In this document: positions 10,835 through 22,518 of the stretch, piece by piece | How the letters are laid out: the number at the start of each line of letters is the position of its first letter | Numbering within the stretch: position 1 is the stretch's first letter | Source of the DNA: Phymorhynchus buccinoides | Lineage: Eukaryota; Mollusca; Gastropoda; Neogastropoda; Raphitomidae | Direction: 5' to 3' | Length of the DNA stretch: 64,000 nucleotides | Assembly: GCA_017654935.2 (NCBI GenBank) | Contig: CM065693.1 | Span: forward strand, 21,002,071 to 21,066,070 | The notes under the pieces: generated by a model | Databases searched by the model: none | Seen by the model: only the letters and a program-made list of their open reading frames with translations | Told to the model about the DNA's origin: nothing | Made by a program: the position numbers and the translations under genes

Positions 10835-11155
10835 ACTCATACCAGGGTAACTGTGAGTGTCTGTACCCGCGTCTTCAAGAGGAGATAAGACTGGAACCAG
10901 GTGTATTGGTAAGTTGAAGGTTTGTCTGTGTCCCCCACCCACTGCCTTGCTCATCCATTCTCCTGCCTATGTTCTAGAAATTCTTGCAGATATTTTCTGC
11001 AGCCGAAGATGGACATGCTGGGCCTATTTTTAGGTGCATAACGGCAGCATGACGCATCTGCGCTCATAATGTGACAGGACATTGTCAGAGCGATCGGATT
11101 CGGTGAAGAAGAAGTATGTGTGCCTGTGCACATGCACACACAAACGCACACGCAC

Positions 11156-11186
<31 letters not shown>

Positions 11187-11910
11187 GAGGCACGGGACAC
11201 ACACACCACGGTAGCTATAAGTGTGGGTTCCCAGGGCTACCCACACAAGGGTAGCTATGAGTGTGTGTTTCCCCAGGGCTACCCACACAAGGGTAGCTAT
11301 GAGTGTGTGTGTCCCTGGGGCTACCCACACAAGGGTAGCTATGAGTGTGTGGTTCCCCAGGGCTACCCACACAAGGGTAGCTATTAGTGTGTGTGTCCCT
11401 GGGGCTACAAAAGAGACAAGACTGGAACCAGGTGTATTGGTAGGTGGCGCTTTTTCTGTTTGCCTGTGCACATACACGCACACACACACATATAGCTATA
11501 TACATACACCTACGTTTTGTCTCACACACACTCACACCAGGGTAGCTGTGAGTGTGTGTGTACCCGCGGCTTCAAGAGAGACAAGACCGGAACCAGGTGT
11601 GTTGGTAGGTAAAGCTTTATCTGCATGTTCACACATACACACAAACACCTATATACATGTGTGCACACGCACACACTCACATGTGAGCTTTTTGTTCCTG
11701 CTGCTACAAGAGACAAGACTGGAACTAGGTGTACTGGTATGTGGAGTTTTATCTGTGTGCCCATATGCATGCATACACAATGCATATATGCGTGCACGCA
11801 TGCATTGCACACACACGCACGCACGCACACACACGCACACACACACACACACACCACACAGAGCTATAAGAGGAGACAAGGACTGGAACTAAGGAGTCAG
11901 GTAGGTCAGG
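10835..11910 (+). repeat. Array of exon-G 3' fragments with CA tracts and a 42-bp unit (left copy)
   Basis: Partial copies of the 3' half of exon G, each ending in a donor-like GTAAGT, GTAGGT or GTATGT, lie at about 10,840-10,909, 11,400-11,441, 11,535-11,605, 11,695-11,738 and, degraded, 11,860-11,905. They are separated by CA/CG-rich microsatellites. At about 11,205-11,395 a core encoding GSYECV-P-GYPHK repeats with a period of exactly 42 bp, keeping frame until a TAG in the last unit. A partial interspersed repeat (10,960-11,100) is embedded. Confidence 0.85.
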
Positions 11911-12084
11911 TGGGTGACATTTTGTCTATATGTCTGTGCACATGCACGCACACATACACACACACGCACATGCACCACCCAATTTCAACTCTCTCTTCAC
12001 ACCCCTTACACTACACCTTCCCTTTTGCTTCTTTTTTTTCCCCTCGTAATTCTTCCTCCTCTCCTCCTTACTTGACTTTACCAG

Positions 12085-12117
12085 GTTGTTTCGATCTCAA
12101 CAGCCTGGCTTGTAACG
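12085..12117 (+). CDS. Possible mini-exon H (left copy), 33 bp
   Basis: This 33-bp phase 1-1 segment follows a good acceptor (ctttaccag). It encodes a version of the last 11 codons of exon J (FDLNSLACNG). The position of the donor reads GCAAGC rather than GTAAGC; GC donors are a known minor class. It may be a transcribed mini-exon or just a duplicated fragment of exon J and its flank. It encodes the same residues in the right arm (21,047-21,015). Confidence 0.4.
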
Positions 12118-12624
12118 GCAAGCCGTGCATAGTATGCTTACAGCCCTTTCATCTGATATGACAATCTATGGAGGTAAATAAAATTAAAGACAAAGAAACA
12201 CTTTCCCCAAACATTATCCCTTTCAAAATACGAGTCTCGCACATGACTCATGTGTATGTGGAGAGCCACGCAGTTTTTCATAAAATAATAATAATAATAA
12301 TGACAACTTATAAAGCGCACAATTGTATGTGATATGTGGCTTTAAGGGTTAAACGCTTCCCAAAGAGGTTAAAAATCGTTAGCAAAAAAGTTAAAAATAT
12401 GAGCAGAAACAACAACAAAACAACGCACAAGTTTATATCATAAGGAACAACCCGAAACGAATCAGATGTAGATGACTGCTGTGGGTTTTTCATAATTAAT
12501 GAAGAACTAAAAGTAGGTTGAGTCGCGAAATGTTGTTTTGTGTTTTATTTAGTGTTCTACAAATTTGTTTTGGGTTGAATTTCTACATTGTTTTTCTTGT
12601 CATCGACCATTTTTCCTTTTCCAG
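12118..12624. other. Intron before exon I (left copy)
   Basis: AT-rich sequence with a short AAAGCGC segment beside an ATT-type microsatellite (about 12,285-12,315), as in the other repeat tails of this window. I see no gene. The mirrored stretch is 20,539-21,014. Confidence 0.6.
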
Positions 12625-12735
12625 ACCAGGACGAATGTGAGGACGGGAAGTGCGAAGGGGAGTGTGAGAACACACTGGGCAGCTTCACCTGCATCTGTCT
12701 GCCTGGATTCAACGAGCATTTGGGACAGTGCATAG
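12625..12735 (+). CDS. Exon I (left copy): compact cbEGF domain
   Basis: This 111-bp exon is phase 1-1, with acceptor ttttccag and donor GTCAGT. It encodes a short but complete cbEGF: DQDEC, six cysteines with tight early loops (ECEDGKCEGEC) and CENTLGSFTCIC. It encodes the same module as the right copy at 20,538-20,428. Confidence 0.87.
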   Translation, partial: TRTNVRTGSAKGSVRTHWAASPASVCLDSTSIWDSA

Positions 12736-12799
12736 GTCAGTCAGTGCCTTTAGAGCATGCTTCAACTACCATATCTTTTGGACTATAAGACACAGCATT

Positions 12800-13220
12800 A
12801 ATAGAGAAGGTGCAAAGAAGGGCAGCTAAAGTAATTGATGGATATAATAACTATCCGTATAGAGAGAGAATGGAACGCCTGAATCGTCCAAGTTTGAAAG
12901 CAAGGAGAATAAAAGGTTATCTAATACAAAAATATAAAATATTTAATAATATTGATGAATTAAATGCAACAGAATTTTTCAAACTAAAAAAGTATGACAG
13001 AACAAGAAATAGCACAGATAAAGTATTTGCACTGATTGAATATTGTAAAACTAAAACAAGAAAATACTCTTATACTAACAGAGAACTTTGCACCTTTATG
13101 GAATCAACTACCAATTAACATTCAAGAGAGCACCTAATACTATACTAACAGCTTTAAAAATCAGCTCAACCAGTTAAATTTTTATAATGACATAATGTAC
13201 GAATACGATGATTAGTTCAT
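12800..13220 (+). mobile_element. LINE 3' fragment (left arm)
   Basis: The translation begins EKVQRRAAKVIDGYN and continues through RERMERLN...LKARRI and FKL..YDRTRNSTD. This is the conserved C-terminal tail of reverse transcriptases of non-LTR retrotransposons of the CR1/L2/Jockey type. No catalytic domain is present, so it is a 5'-truncated insertion in the I-J intron. Later frames are broken. The partner is at 19,970-20,365. Confidence 0.75.
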
Positions 13221-13674
13221 CGCTAAAACTTGAGTGCACGATATACCTTGACTGCTTGAGTATGTAAACATCAAAATAAAAACTCAAAGATGGGACTTTG
13301 AAAGCCTAACTGCTATATTATTTTTGTTCCTATTCCTAATCCTTATCCTGATTATAAGACGCACACCCCAAAATTTTTACCCATATTTTAGATTTTCTTA
13401 CTATATTTTCTTACCATTTTATGGCGGCCCCATGTTATAAGGGCTGCAGGGTCTGAGTCTGGGGTAAAAAGTATAGCCCTATCTTTTAGTCTGAAAAATA
13501 TGGATACAACGATTCTGGGACTGGGCGATCAGGCACATATATGAAATCCTCGTGAAAAATATGATACACATTCGGAATGGCAGATCAGGCACATATAATG
13601 AATCTCGTTACCACCTGTGCTATTCGTTGCTAAATTGTCTCTTCCATCCTTGAAATTAAGTTAGAAGTTGGTGC

Positions 13675-13985
13675 CTTGGCGTAAGGCTGTGCCAGACACC
13701 AATGGACAGGCTAGAACACCAAGGCTACATACATACTATTATGTTGTTATGCTATGATTCGTTATGCGGGGATTTGTCTTTAGCCATAACAATCTCCTAG
13801 CATCATCAGTCTCCAAAATCCTCCGAAGTCGCAGAGAGTGGCTGTCCACGTGGCGGGGTAATAAAAAAAAAACGGTCACACCACACAATGTTCTTATCCC
13901 TAGCTGATGCACTTGTACTTTATTGTTCAATTGCTCTGGCTGTTGGGGTGTTCCCTGGAGTCTTTTAGCCAGGATACTCAAACAA
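13675..13985. repeat. Interspersed repeat of about 300 bp, copy 2 (left arm)
   Basis: This is the second intronic copy of the repeat at 6,690-6,990. It contains GTCTCCAAAATCCTCCGAAG, GTGGCGGGGTAAT and CCTGGAGTCTTTTAG. It differs from the first copy by many substitutions and small indels. Confidence 0.7.
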
Positions 13986-14934
13986 ACGACAAGTTGGAAG
14001 TGGCAATGAGAATGTCAGTCTTGTTTGACCACAGAGGCAAGATCATCGCCTCAGCCTACTAACTTTTAAGTTTTACTGCTGAAAGAGACGGCTTAGCAAC
14101 AGAATTTCCAGATTCATACCCGTGTGGCCTCCAGTCATACTGGACTTGCTGAATTCCGTAATTCTGAATATTTCAATTTCTAGTCTATAAGAGATCGGTG
14201 CAAAAGCCTAACATGTAATTTGTTTTAACTATATTTTGGTTGAAGGTAGTGTACATGCCACGTCCAATAAGGTGCACATAGACATTGCTAAGTCCATTTG
14301 GACAACAAAAAAGAGAGCTTATGTTAGTTACAAAGACAGTAAAGAAAAATCATCAGTAAAGAAAGAAGTGTTGTTAAAATCCAGACAACAAACATTCCTT
14401 ACATAAACATTTCTTCAAACATGCACTATTCAGACAACAAACATTCCTTACATAAACATTTCTTCAAACATGCACTATTCTTCAAACAACAATAATGGTA
14501 CTTTGAGCTAATAAGATTATTCTTTTTTGGTGAATTAGATGATACTGTTTTTGTGTGTAAACATTATTCTAGATTATGTCTGTGTGTGCGTGTGTGCGGG
14601 GGGTGTTCGTGCGTCTGTCTTTGTGTGCAATCGCGTGTGCGCGCGTGTGTGTGTCCTGACAGTGTGTGGTGGTGTGTTGTGGGTGTGGGTGTGCAAGGCT
14701 ACTTCGTGTTAGTTCTTTGGTTGTTTGTTTTCTTGTTTAATATTTATTGTGTAATGTTTTCTTTTTAATCAATGTAAATATGTTTTGTAAAGCGCTTAGA
14801 GCCCTTCCTGAGAATGAACGCCATGAAAATACGCATTATTATTATTATCATTTGTGCCCAATGTTTCTTATTATTTTGATATACTGTGTCTGAACAGGGC
14901 TTATTTTGGTTTTTTAATTGAACAATGAACACAG
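13986..14934. other. Intron I-J (left copy), distal part
   Basis: It contains a direct duplication of about 45 bp (14,390-14,480, AACATTCCTTACATAAAC motif). A TG-rich tract (about 14,575-14,690) is followed by AAAGCGCTTAGAGC and an ATT microsatellite (14,785-14,852), a structure that recurs in several introns and looks like a SINE-type tail. No gene is seen. Confidence 0.65.
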
Positions 14935-15059
14935 GACGACAACGAGTGTGCTGAGGAATATGTGTGTAAGTTAGACATGTATAGTAAAAAACCGGGAAGC
15001 TACAACCACCAGTGTGGCAATGGCATGAGTTTCGACCTCTTTAGCCTATGGCACCACAG
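14935..15059 (+). pseudogene. Exon J (left copy): degraded cbEGF
   Basis: It aligns to the intact exon J of the right arm (18,305-18,183). The start (DDNECAEEYVC) and the MSFDL segment survive, but the middle and end differ by many substitutions. Three of the six cysteines are lost, and the donor GTAAGC has become AGTAAGC with a missing base. It cannot form an EGF domain. It lies at the edge of the strongly diverged inner part of the left arm. Confidence 0.7.
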
Positions 15060-16330
15060 TAAGCTATATATGCACAGTGATGCTTAATTAAGTGTCTGTG
15101 TACCACGGAAGGGACAGTAAGTCACAAAATGATCATTCTGATTTCCCCATGGCATTCACAGTGACTTCAGACAGTGCATATTTTGTACGAATGGTGAGTG
15201 AACTATTCATCTATCTTGTTGCTTTGCAAGAGTATGCGCATATATAACTTAATAGTGTGATTATTAATTATCTATTTATTATATGCAGTATCAAGTGTGT
15301 TGTACATGGGGAAATATAGATTGACCTACTTGTTGTGAAACACCTATAAACGTGCACACAGACCATATTACCAATATAACGCTGCGTTGCCAAATGATAG
15401 GGAAGAAGTGAAAGAACTTGAACATACATGTAATTTGACCTTGACCCTCATGAAAATATTTTTTACTTCGTATTCGTATTCGTGTTTTTCTCTCTCACCT
15501 GTATGGCTGCAGACTGCATGGGGGCAGGGGCACAGCTGTAGGTGTGACTCAGCTTTCTATCTTTTCACCACTGTCAGAAGGCAGCCCAGCTCTTTAGGAT
15601 AGAAGTGTAGCCATTAACTGACACATATGACACATCATCGTCATCGTAATCATCATCATCATGGGATCATTTACTCAGCAAGCATCATCGTCATCAAACT
15701 ATCCCATCAAGTTGCAGTCATGGTCCATTTTTTGTTGTCCAGGTCCATCCATCATTCATAATCGTCATCACCATCTATCATTATCATCATCATCATCTGT
15801 CACTTATTGGCTAATCATCAAACATCATCGTCAATCATCGTCAATCATCATGATATAGACATCAAGGATCATAATGCATCAATCATCAGCGTCATCATCG
15901 TCATCATCCATCATCAATTTGATCGTAGTCATGGTCACATGATTGTTGTCGTAGTTCAAGGTATTCACAATATGCCTCGTGCCTCACCATCATTATCTCA
16001 GACATCGTGATATCATCATCGTCATTCGCCCATAATCATCATCGACAACCATAATCATCAAAAATTATAATAATCATCATCATCATCACATTATCGGTCA
16101 GCATAATCAGATCATCATCAATATAGTAGTCGATGGTCATATTTGTGTGTCGTCGGTGTTTGATCATTCATCTCATCGTGTGTGTGTGAGTACCATCATT
16201 ATCATCAACCATCGCAATCATCATAAGCACATCAACATCATTATCATCACCATCGCCATCATCATCGTTCATCACCACCACCACCAAATGGTGTGATCAA
16301 TCATCCATCAATCATACAACATCATCGTGC
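15060..16330. other. Inner left arm of palindrome 1: diverged sequence and (ATC)n
   Basis: 15,060-15,600 aligns only patchily with the inverse of 17,600-18,180; for example, TTGACCTACTTGTTGT is shared. From about 15,640 to 16,330 it is an imperfect ATC/GTC microsatellite with no visible counterpart in the right arm. No coding region is supported. Confidence 0.65.
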
Positions 16331-16339
16331 ATCATGTGT

Positions 16340-16930
16340 CATACATCAACATGCATGCATGCATGCACGTGTGTGTGTATGTATGTGTATTTAATCCAAA
16401 CGCCTGTGGCAGTTGTCCCTGTATAATTGGGTCATCATCATCGGGCGTAGTTGTCATTATCATCATCTGTCATCATGGATTTTTATCCGTTGGACAAGGG
16501 TCAATACAGGTCGTACTCGTCTTCGTCGTCGTCGTTGTCATTATCATCATCATCACCGTCGTTGTCATTATCATCATCATCATCATCATCATCACAGGCA
16601 GAATCGCCATCCTCTTCATCATCATCACCCACCGCGTTGTCATCAATCATCATCATCATACCGTCACGTTGTCTTATCATCATCATCACGTCGTTGTCAT
16701 TATCATCACATCATCATCACCGGTCGTGTCATTACATCATATCCATCACACCGTCGTTGTTCATTATCATCATCATCCACGTACCCTTGTCCAACGGGCT
16801 CATCATCCATCTATCACAGCCGCAGATAAAACCACCGATGCCACGAGGGAGAGCACTCCAGAACAGACATTGACTGCTGCCACAGGCGTTTGGATCTGAA
16901 ACCACATACACACATCATGCATGCATGCAC
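16340..16930. repeat. Centre of palindrome 1 (hairpin core)
   Basis: 16,399-16,410 (AAACGCCTGTGG) pairs with 16,879-16,890, and GTTGGACAAGGG at 16,489-16,500 pairs with CCCTTGTCCAAC near 16,784. GCATGCATGC tracts flank both sides. The loop, about 16,510-16,780, is ATC/GTC microsatellite. The centre of symmetry falls near 16,643. Confidence 0.75.
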
Positions 16931-18182
16931 GCACACACATTTACACACGCACACACATTATTGTGCAACAAAGCTCAGGCATTTTACCATTAATGGATTA
17001 TTCTTCACACCATTTTATTTGTTAAAGCACATCATCTACCAGTAAATGTGGATTATTACCGTCGTGATTTTGCTGGTGCCAGCTGTTCCCCGTCTTTAAT
17101 TCATCATTTCACTCACTGACGTTGTCATCACACACACACACAATAGTATAAAACATATATGATTTATTATGTTCGTTTTTTCTTCTTTGTGGACATATCT
17201 GTGCACAAAATGTTACAATTTAGATCTTGAAAAAAAGAAAAGAAGAAAAACACTGGAGATATCACCTTGTCTGAGAGTATGCTTCAGCAGAGGCATATTC
17301 AGAATACCTTGAACTAAGCAACAATCATGTGAAAAGAATGATCAAATTTCTAATTTGATGCAGTATGAAACCGATTTTATTCATGCACTTTATCCTTCTT
17401 GTCTTTATTAACTATGATGTTATGTGTCACATGGTGTTTCATAATAGCAAAATCACACAACACACACTTAAAAAGATAGAAAGTGAGACATAAGTTACAA
17501 TATGTGAAACCTAGCAGAACCACGAAAGGGACATTAATTAAGTCGCTGGGCTAGATTTCTCACATATAGGCTTGCAAAGTAAAAAAATCCCATTTTTTGT
17601 CTTTATTATATGATGTTGTGGTGTCACATGTGTCTCATAATAGCAAAAATCACACACAAACAAACACACACACACAAACACACTTAAAAAGATAGAAGCG
17701 TGACACTAAGTCATGTGTGACCTAGCACCACGAAAGGGACATTAAGTTTTTTGCTGGGATAGTTTCTCACAATAGGCTTGCAAAGTCAAAAAAATCCTTT
17801 TTTTCTGTCAATTTTGAGTTATAGGTATTTTCAAGTTCTCTAACTTCTTATCTATCATTTTATAAAGGATAATCTTTAATATTGGTCTCTAAATGGTCTT
17901 AATAAGTGCTTATACAACAAGTAGGTCAATGTATTTTTCTTCATGTAGGCCAGACTTTAGACTGTTTTCTTCAAAATGGCTGATGCTCGCCCTACTAAAC
18001 TTTAAATGCTCATAACTCTGGAACGGAAAAAGATACAAGAATGTTTCTTGTATCATTAGAAAAGAGAATTGTCTGACCTCTGTTTTCAAATGTATAGGTT
18101 TTCTCAAAATGGTCAGTTTGACACTTAATGTCCCTTTCCTGGTGCTGGGTCACATATGTAAGCATACTGTGCAAAGGCTTAC
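16931..18182. other. Inner right arm downstream of exon J
   Basis: AT-rich sequence. Two partly duplicated blocks (about 17,390-17,600 and 17,600-17,800) share GTCTTTATTA...ATGTTGTG..TCACATG and GGGACATTAA..T segments; a third related end is at 18,110-18,140. No gene is seen. Any further exons of the right copy would have to lie here, and I cannot identify one. Confidence 0.6.
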
Positions 18183-18305
18183 CGTTACACGCCAGGCTAT
18201 TGAGGTCGAAACTCATGCCATCGCCACACTCGCAGTCATAGCTTCCCGGAATGTTGAGACACACAGCTAACCCACACACATATTCCTCAGCACACTCGTT
18301 GTCGT
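18183..18305 (-). CDS. Exon J (right copy): cbEGF domain
   Basis: This 123-bp exon is phase 1-1, with acceptor atttcag and donor GTAAGC. It encodes DDNEC, six cysteines and CLNIPGSYDCEC, then MSFDLNSLAC. It is the last recognisable exon of the right gene copy before the palindrome centre. Its 3' end is the source of the mini-exon-like fragment at 21,047-21,015. Confidence 0.87.
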
Positions 18306-19969
18306 CTGAAATCATTGTTCAATTAAAAAACCAAAATAATCACGCTAAAGACATTATATAAAAATAATAAGAAACATAATAATAATAATAATAATAATGC
18401 GTATTTTCATGGCGTTCATTCTCAGGAAGGGCTCTAAGCGCTTTACAAAACATATTACATTGATTAAAAAGAAAACATTACACAATAAATATTAAACAAG
18501 AAAACAAACAACCAAAGAACTAACGCGAAGTAGCCTTGCACACCCACACCCACAACACACCAACACACACTGTCAGGACACACACGCGATTGCACACACA
18601 GACAGACGCACGAACACCCCCCGCACACACGCACACACAGACATAATCTAGAATAATGTTTACACACAAAAACAGTATCATCTAATTCACCAAAAAAGAA
18701 TAATCTTATTAGCTCAAAGTACCATTATTGTTGTTTGAAGAATAGTGCATGTTTGAAGAAATGTTTATGTAAGGAATGTTTGTTGTCTGAATAGTGCATG
18801 TTTGAAGAAATGTTTATGTAAGGAATGTTTGTTGTCTGGATTTTAACAACACTTCTTTCTTTACTGATGATTTTTCTTTACTGTCTTTGTAACTAACATA
18901 AGCTCTCTTTTTTGTTGTCCAAATGGACTTAGCAATGTCTATGTGCACCTTATTGGACGTGGCATGTACACTACCTTCAACCAAAATATAGTTAAAACAA
19001 ATTACATGTTAGGCTTTTGCACCGATCTCTTATAGACTAGAAATTGAAATATTCAGAATTACGGAATTCAGCAAGTCCAGTATGACTGGAGGCCACACGG
19101 GTATGAATCTGGAAATTCTGTTGCTAAGCCGTCTCTTTCAGCAGTAAAACTTAAAAGTTAGTAGGCTGAGGCGATGATCTTGCCTCTGTGGTCAAACAAG
19201 ACTGACATTCTCATTGCCACTTCCAACTTGTCGTTTGTTTGAGTATCCTGGCTAAAAGACTCCAGGGATCATCCCAACAGCTGAAGCACTTGAACACTAT
19301 ATGGTACAAGTGCATCAGATATGGATGAGAACATTACATGTGTGACCGTTTTTTTTTATTACCCTGCCACGTGGGCAGCCACGCTCCGAATTAGGGGGAT
19401 TTGGGAGACTGATGATGCTAGGAGCTTGTCACGGCTAAAGACAATCCCCCGCACAACTATGCATAGCATAACAACATTTTGATGTAGCCTTGGGTGTTCT
19501 AGCCTTGTCAATTGGTCTGGCACAGCCTTAAGCCAAGGCACCACTTCTAACTTAATTTCAATGATGGAAGAGACAATTTAGCAACGAGGTAACGAGATTC
19601 ATATATGTGCCTGATCTGCCATTCAGAATGTTTATCATATTTTTCAAGAGATTCATATATGTGCCTGATCTGCCATTCAGAATGTTTATCATATTTTTCA
19701 AACTAAAATATAAGGCGATACTTTTTCCCCAGACTCAGACCCCTGCGCCTTATAACATGACCAATAAAATTGTAAGAAAACATAATAACAAAATCTGAAA
19801 TTTGGGTAAAAATTTTTTGGGGTGCGTCTTATACACAGGATAAGGATTAGGAATAGGGACAAAAATAATATAGCTGTTAGGCTTTCAAAGTCCCATCTTT
19901 GTGTTTTTGGTTTTATGTTTACATACTCAAGGTATATCGTACACTCAGGTTTTTGCGATGAATTAATCA
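18306..19969. other. Intron I-J (right copy)
   Basis: It contains an ATT microsatellite with the GCGCTTTAC segment (18,375-18,450), a CA-rich tract (18,535-18,650) and a direct duplication of about 45 bp (about 18,735-18,835). The 300-bp interspersed repeat is at 19,235-19,545. A further direct duplication (about 19,587-19,640 and 19,645-19,700, ATTCATATATGTGCCTGATC) lacks the same form in the left arm. No gene is seen. Confidence 0.7.
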
Positions 19970-20365
19970 TCGTATTCGTACATTATGTCATTATAAAAAT
20001 TTAATTGGTCGAGCTGATTTTTAAAGCTGTTAGTATTATGGTGCTCTCTTAATGTTAGTTTGTTGTTGATTCCATAAAGGTGCAACTCTGTTAGTAAAAG
20101 AATATTTTCTTGTGTTAGTTTTACAATATTCAATAAATATTTTATCAGTGCTATTTCTTGTTCTGTCATAATTTGTTAGTTTGAAAAATTCTGTTGCATT
20201 CAAGTCATCAATATTATTAAATATTTTATAACTTTGTATTAGATCTCCTCTTATTCTTCTTGCTTTCAAAGTTGTAAGATTCAGGCGTTCCATTCTCTCT
20301 CTATACGGATAGTTATTATATCCATCAATTACTTTAGCTGCCCTTCTTTGCACCTTCTCTATTAA
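19970..20365 (-). mobile_element. LINE 3' fragment (right arm)
   Basis: This is the inverted partner of 12,800-13,220. It shows the same C-terminal reverse-transcriptase tail (QRRAAKVIDGYNNYPYRERM, then LKARRIRGDLIQSYKIF) and continues in frame further than the left copy, into VAPLWNQQ. It is a truncated, non-autonomous remnant. Confidence 0.75.
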
Positions 20366-20427
20366 TGCTGTGTCTTATAGTCCAAAAGATATGGTAGTTG
20401 AAGCATGCTCTAAAGGCACTGACTGAC

Positions 20428-20538
20428 CTATGCACTGTCCCAAATGCTCGTTGAATCCAGGCAGACAGATGCAGGTGAAGCTGCCCAGTGTGTTCTCACA
20501 CTCCCCTTCGCACTTCCCGTCCTCACATTCGTCCTGGT
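20428..20538 (-). CDS. Exon I (right copy): compact cbEGF domain
   Basis: This 111-bp exon is phase 1-1 with donor GTCAGT and acceptor ttttccag. It encodes the same protein as the left copy at 12,625-12,735: DQDEC, six cysteines, CENTLGSFTCIC. Its short loops make it the smallest cbEGF of the gene. Confidence 0.88.
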   Translation of the reverse strand, partial: TRTNVRTGSAKGSVRTHWAASPASVCLDSTSIWDSA

Positions 20539-21014
20539 CTGGAAAAGGAAAAATGGTCGATGACAAGAAAAACAATGTAGAAATTCAACCCAAAACAAAT
20601 TTGTAGAACACTAAATAAAACACAAAACAACATTTCGGACTCAACCTACTTTTATTCTTATTAATTATGAAAACCCCCAGCAGTCATCTACATCTGATTT
20701 CGTTTCGTGTTGTTCCTTATGATAAGTGCGTTGTTTTTTTGTTTTATTTTTTAATTTTTTGCTCAGATTTTTAACTTCTTTGTGAAGCGCTTAGAGCCCC
20801 GTAAGGAGAATATGCGCTATATAAATTGTCATTATTATTATTATTATTTTATGAAAAACTGCGTGGCTCTCCACATACACATGAGTCATGTGCGAGACTC
20901 GTATTTTGAAAGGGATAATGTTTGGGGAAAGTGTTTCTTTGTCTTTAATTTTATTTACCTCCATAGATTGTCATATCAGATGAAAGGGCTGTAAGCATAC
21001 TATGCACGGCTTGC

Positions 21015-21047
21015 CGTTACAAGCCAGGCTGTTGAGATCGAAACAAC
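21015..21047 (-). CDS. Possible mini-exon H (right copy), 33 bp
   Basis: It encodes the same residues as 12,085-12,117, with the same ctttaccag acceptor and GC in place of GT at the donor. If spliced it would add about 11 residues (CFDLNSLACNG) in frame. Conservation in both arms shows only that the fragment predates the duplication. Confidence 0.4.
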
Positions 21048-21229
21048 CTGGTAAAGTCAAGTAAGGAGGAGAGGAGGAAGAATTACGAGGGGAAAAAAAA
21101 GAAGCAAAAGGGAAGGTGTAGTGTAAGGGGTGTGAAGAGAGAGTTGAAATTGGGTGGTGCATGTGCGTGTGTGTGTATGTGTGCGTGCATGTGCACAGAC
21201 ATATAGACAAAATGTCACCCACCTGACCT

Positions 21230-21938
21230 ACCTGACCTAGTTCCAGTCTTGTCTCTCTTATAGCTCTGTGTGTGTGTGTGTGTGTGTGCGTGTGTGTGTG
21301 CGTGCGTGCGTGTGTGTGCATGCATGCGTGCACGCATATATGCATTGTGTATGCATGCATATGGGCACACAGATAAAACTCCACATACCAGTACACCTAG
21401 TTCCAGTCTTGTCTCTTGTAGCAGCAGGAACAAAAAGCTCACATGTGAGTGTGTGCGTGTGCACACATGTATATAGGTGTTTGTGTGTATGTGTGAACAT
21501 GCAGATAAAGCTTTACCTACCAACACACCTGGTTCCGGTCTTGTCTCTCTTGAAGCCGCGGGTACACACACACTCACAGCTACCCTGGTGTGAGTGTGTG
21601 TGAGACAAAACGTAGGTGTATGTATATAGCTATATGTGTGTGTGTGCGTGTATGTGCACAGGCAAACAGAAAAAGCGCCACCTACCAATACACCTGGTTC
21701 CAGTCTTGTCTCTTTTGTAGCCCCAGGGACACACACACTAATAGCTACCCTTGTGTGGGTAGCCCTGGGGAACCACACACTCATAGCTACCCTTGTGTGG
21801 GTAGCCCCAGGGACACACACACTCATAGCTACCCTTGTGTGGGTAGCCCTGGGGAAACACACACTCATAGCTACCCTTGTGTGGGTAGCCCTGGGAACCC
21901 ACACTTATAGCTACCGTGGTGTGTGTGTCCCGTGCCTC

Positions 21939-21969
<31 letters not shown>

Positions 21970-22270
21970 GCGTGTGCGTTTGTGTGTGCATGTGCACAGG
22001 CACACATACTTCTTCTTCATCGATCGCTCTGACAATGTCCTGTCATTATGAGCGCAGATGCGTCATGCTGCCGTTATGCACCTAAAAATAGGCCCAGCAT
22101 GTCCATCTTCGGCTGCAGAAAATATCTGCAAGAATTTCTAGAACATAGGCAGGAGAATGGATGAGCAAGGCAGTGGGTGGGGGGACACAGACAAACCTTC
22201 AACTTACCAATACACCTGGTTCCAGTCTTATCTCTCTTGAAGACGCGGGTACAGACACTCACAGTTACCC
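21230..22270 (-). repeat. Array of exon-G 3' fragments with (CA)n and a 42-bp unit (right copy)
   Basis: This is the inverted counterpart of 10,835-11,910. Four or five fragments, each with an RDKTGTRC-type end and donor, lie at about 21,240, 21,395, 21,530, 21,690 and 22,205. The 42-bp in-frame units (GSYECV-P-GYPHK) lie between about 21,735 and 21,920, including the same TAG in the unit nearest the fragment end. A copy of the 340-bp repeat is embedded (22,025-22,180). Confidence 0.85.
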
Positions 22271-22328
22271 TGGTATGAGTGTGTGCGTGTACAGGTACAC
22301 AGACAAAACTTAGGTATATGTATATAGC

Positions 22329-22362
<34 letters not shown>

Positions 22363-22389
22363 CAGGCAAACAGAAAAAGCGTCACCTAC

Positions 22390-22518
22390 CAATACACCTG
22401 GTTCCAGTCTTGTCTCTCTTGTAGCCGCGGGGACACACACACTCGAAGCTACCGTGGCTGTTGTGGCAGGTACCCACTGGCCCACACAGGTCAGGGGTCT
22501 CCGTGCACTCGTTGATGT
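22390..22518 (-). CDS. Exon G (right copy): cbEGF domain
   Basis: This 129-bp exon is phase 1-1 and encodes DINEC, six cysteines, CHNSHGSFECVC and GYKRDKTGTRC. It encodes the same protein as the left copy. It is the parent of the downstream fragment array. Confidence 0.88.

Larger units (their letters stand above)
1..16640. repeat. Palindrome 1, left arm
   Basis: This stretch is an inverted copy of the sequence right of about 16,645. Pairings seen directly include 1-570 with about 46,790-47,355, the exons at 1,169-12,735 with those at 31,567-20,428, and 14,553-14,768 with 18,464-18,667. Close to the centre, 16,399-16,410 pairs with 16,879-16,890. Exons and introns match closely out to the window edge, so the arm probably continues left of base 1. 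Inside about 14,930 the match becomes poor. The arm could be a real inverted duplication, two haplotypes joined head to head, or an assembly artefact. Confidence 0.9.
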
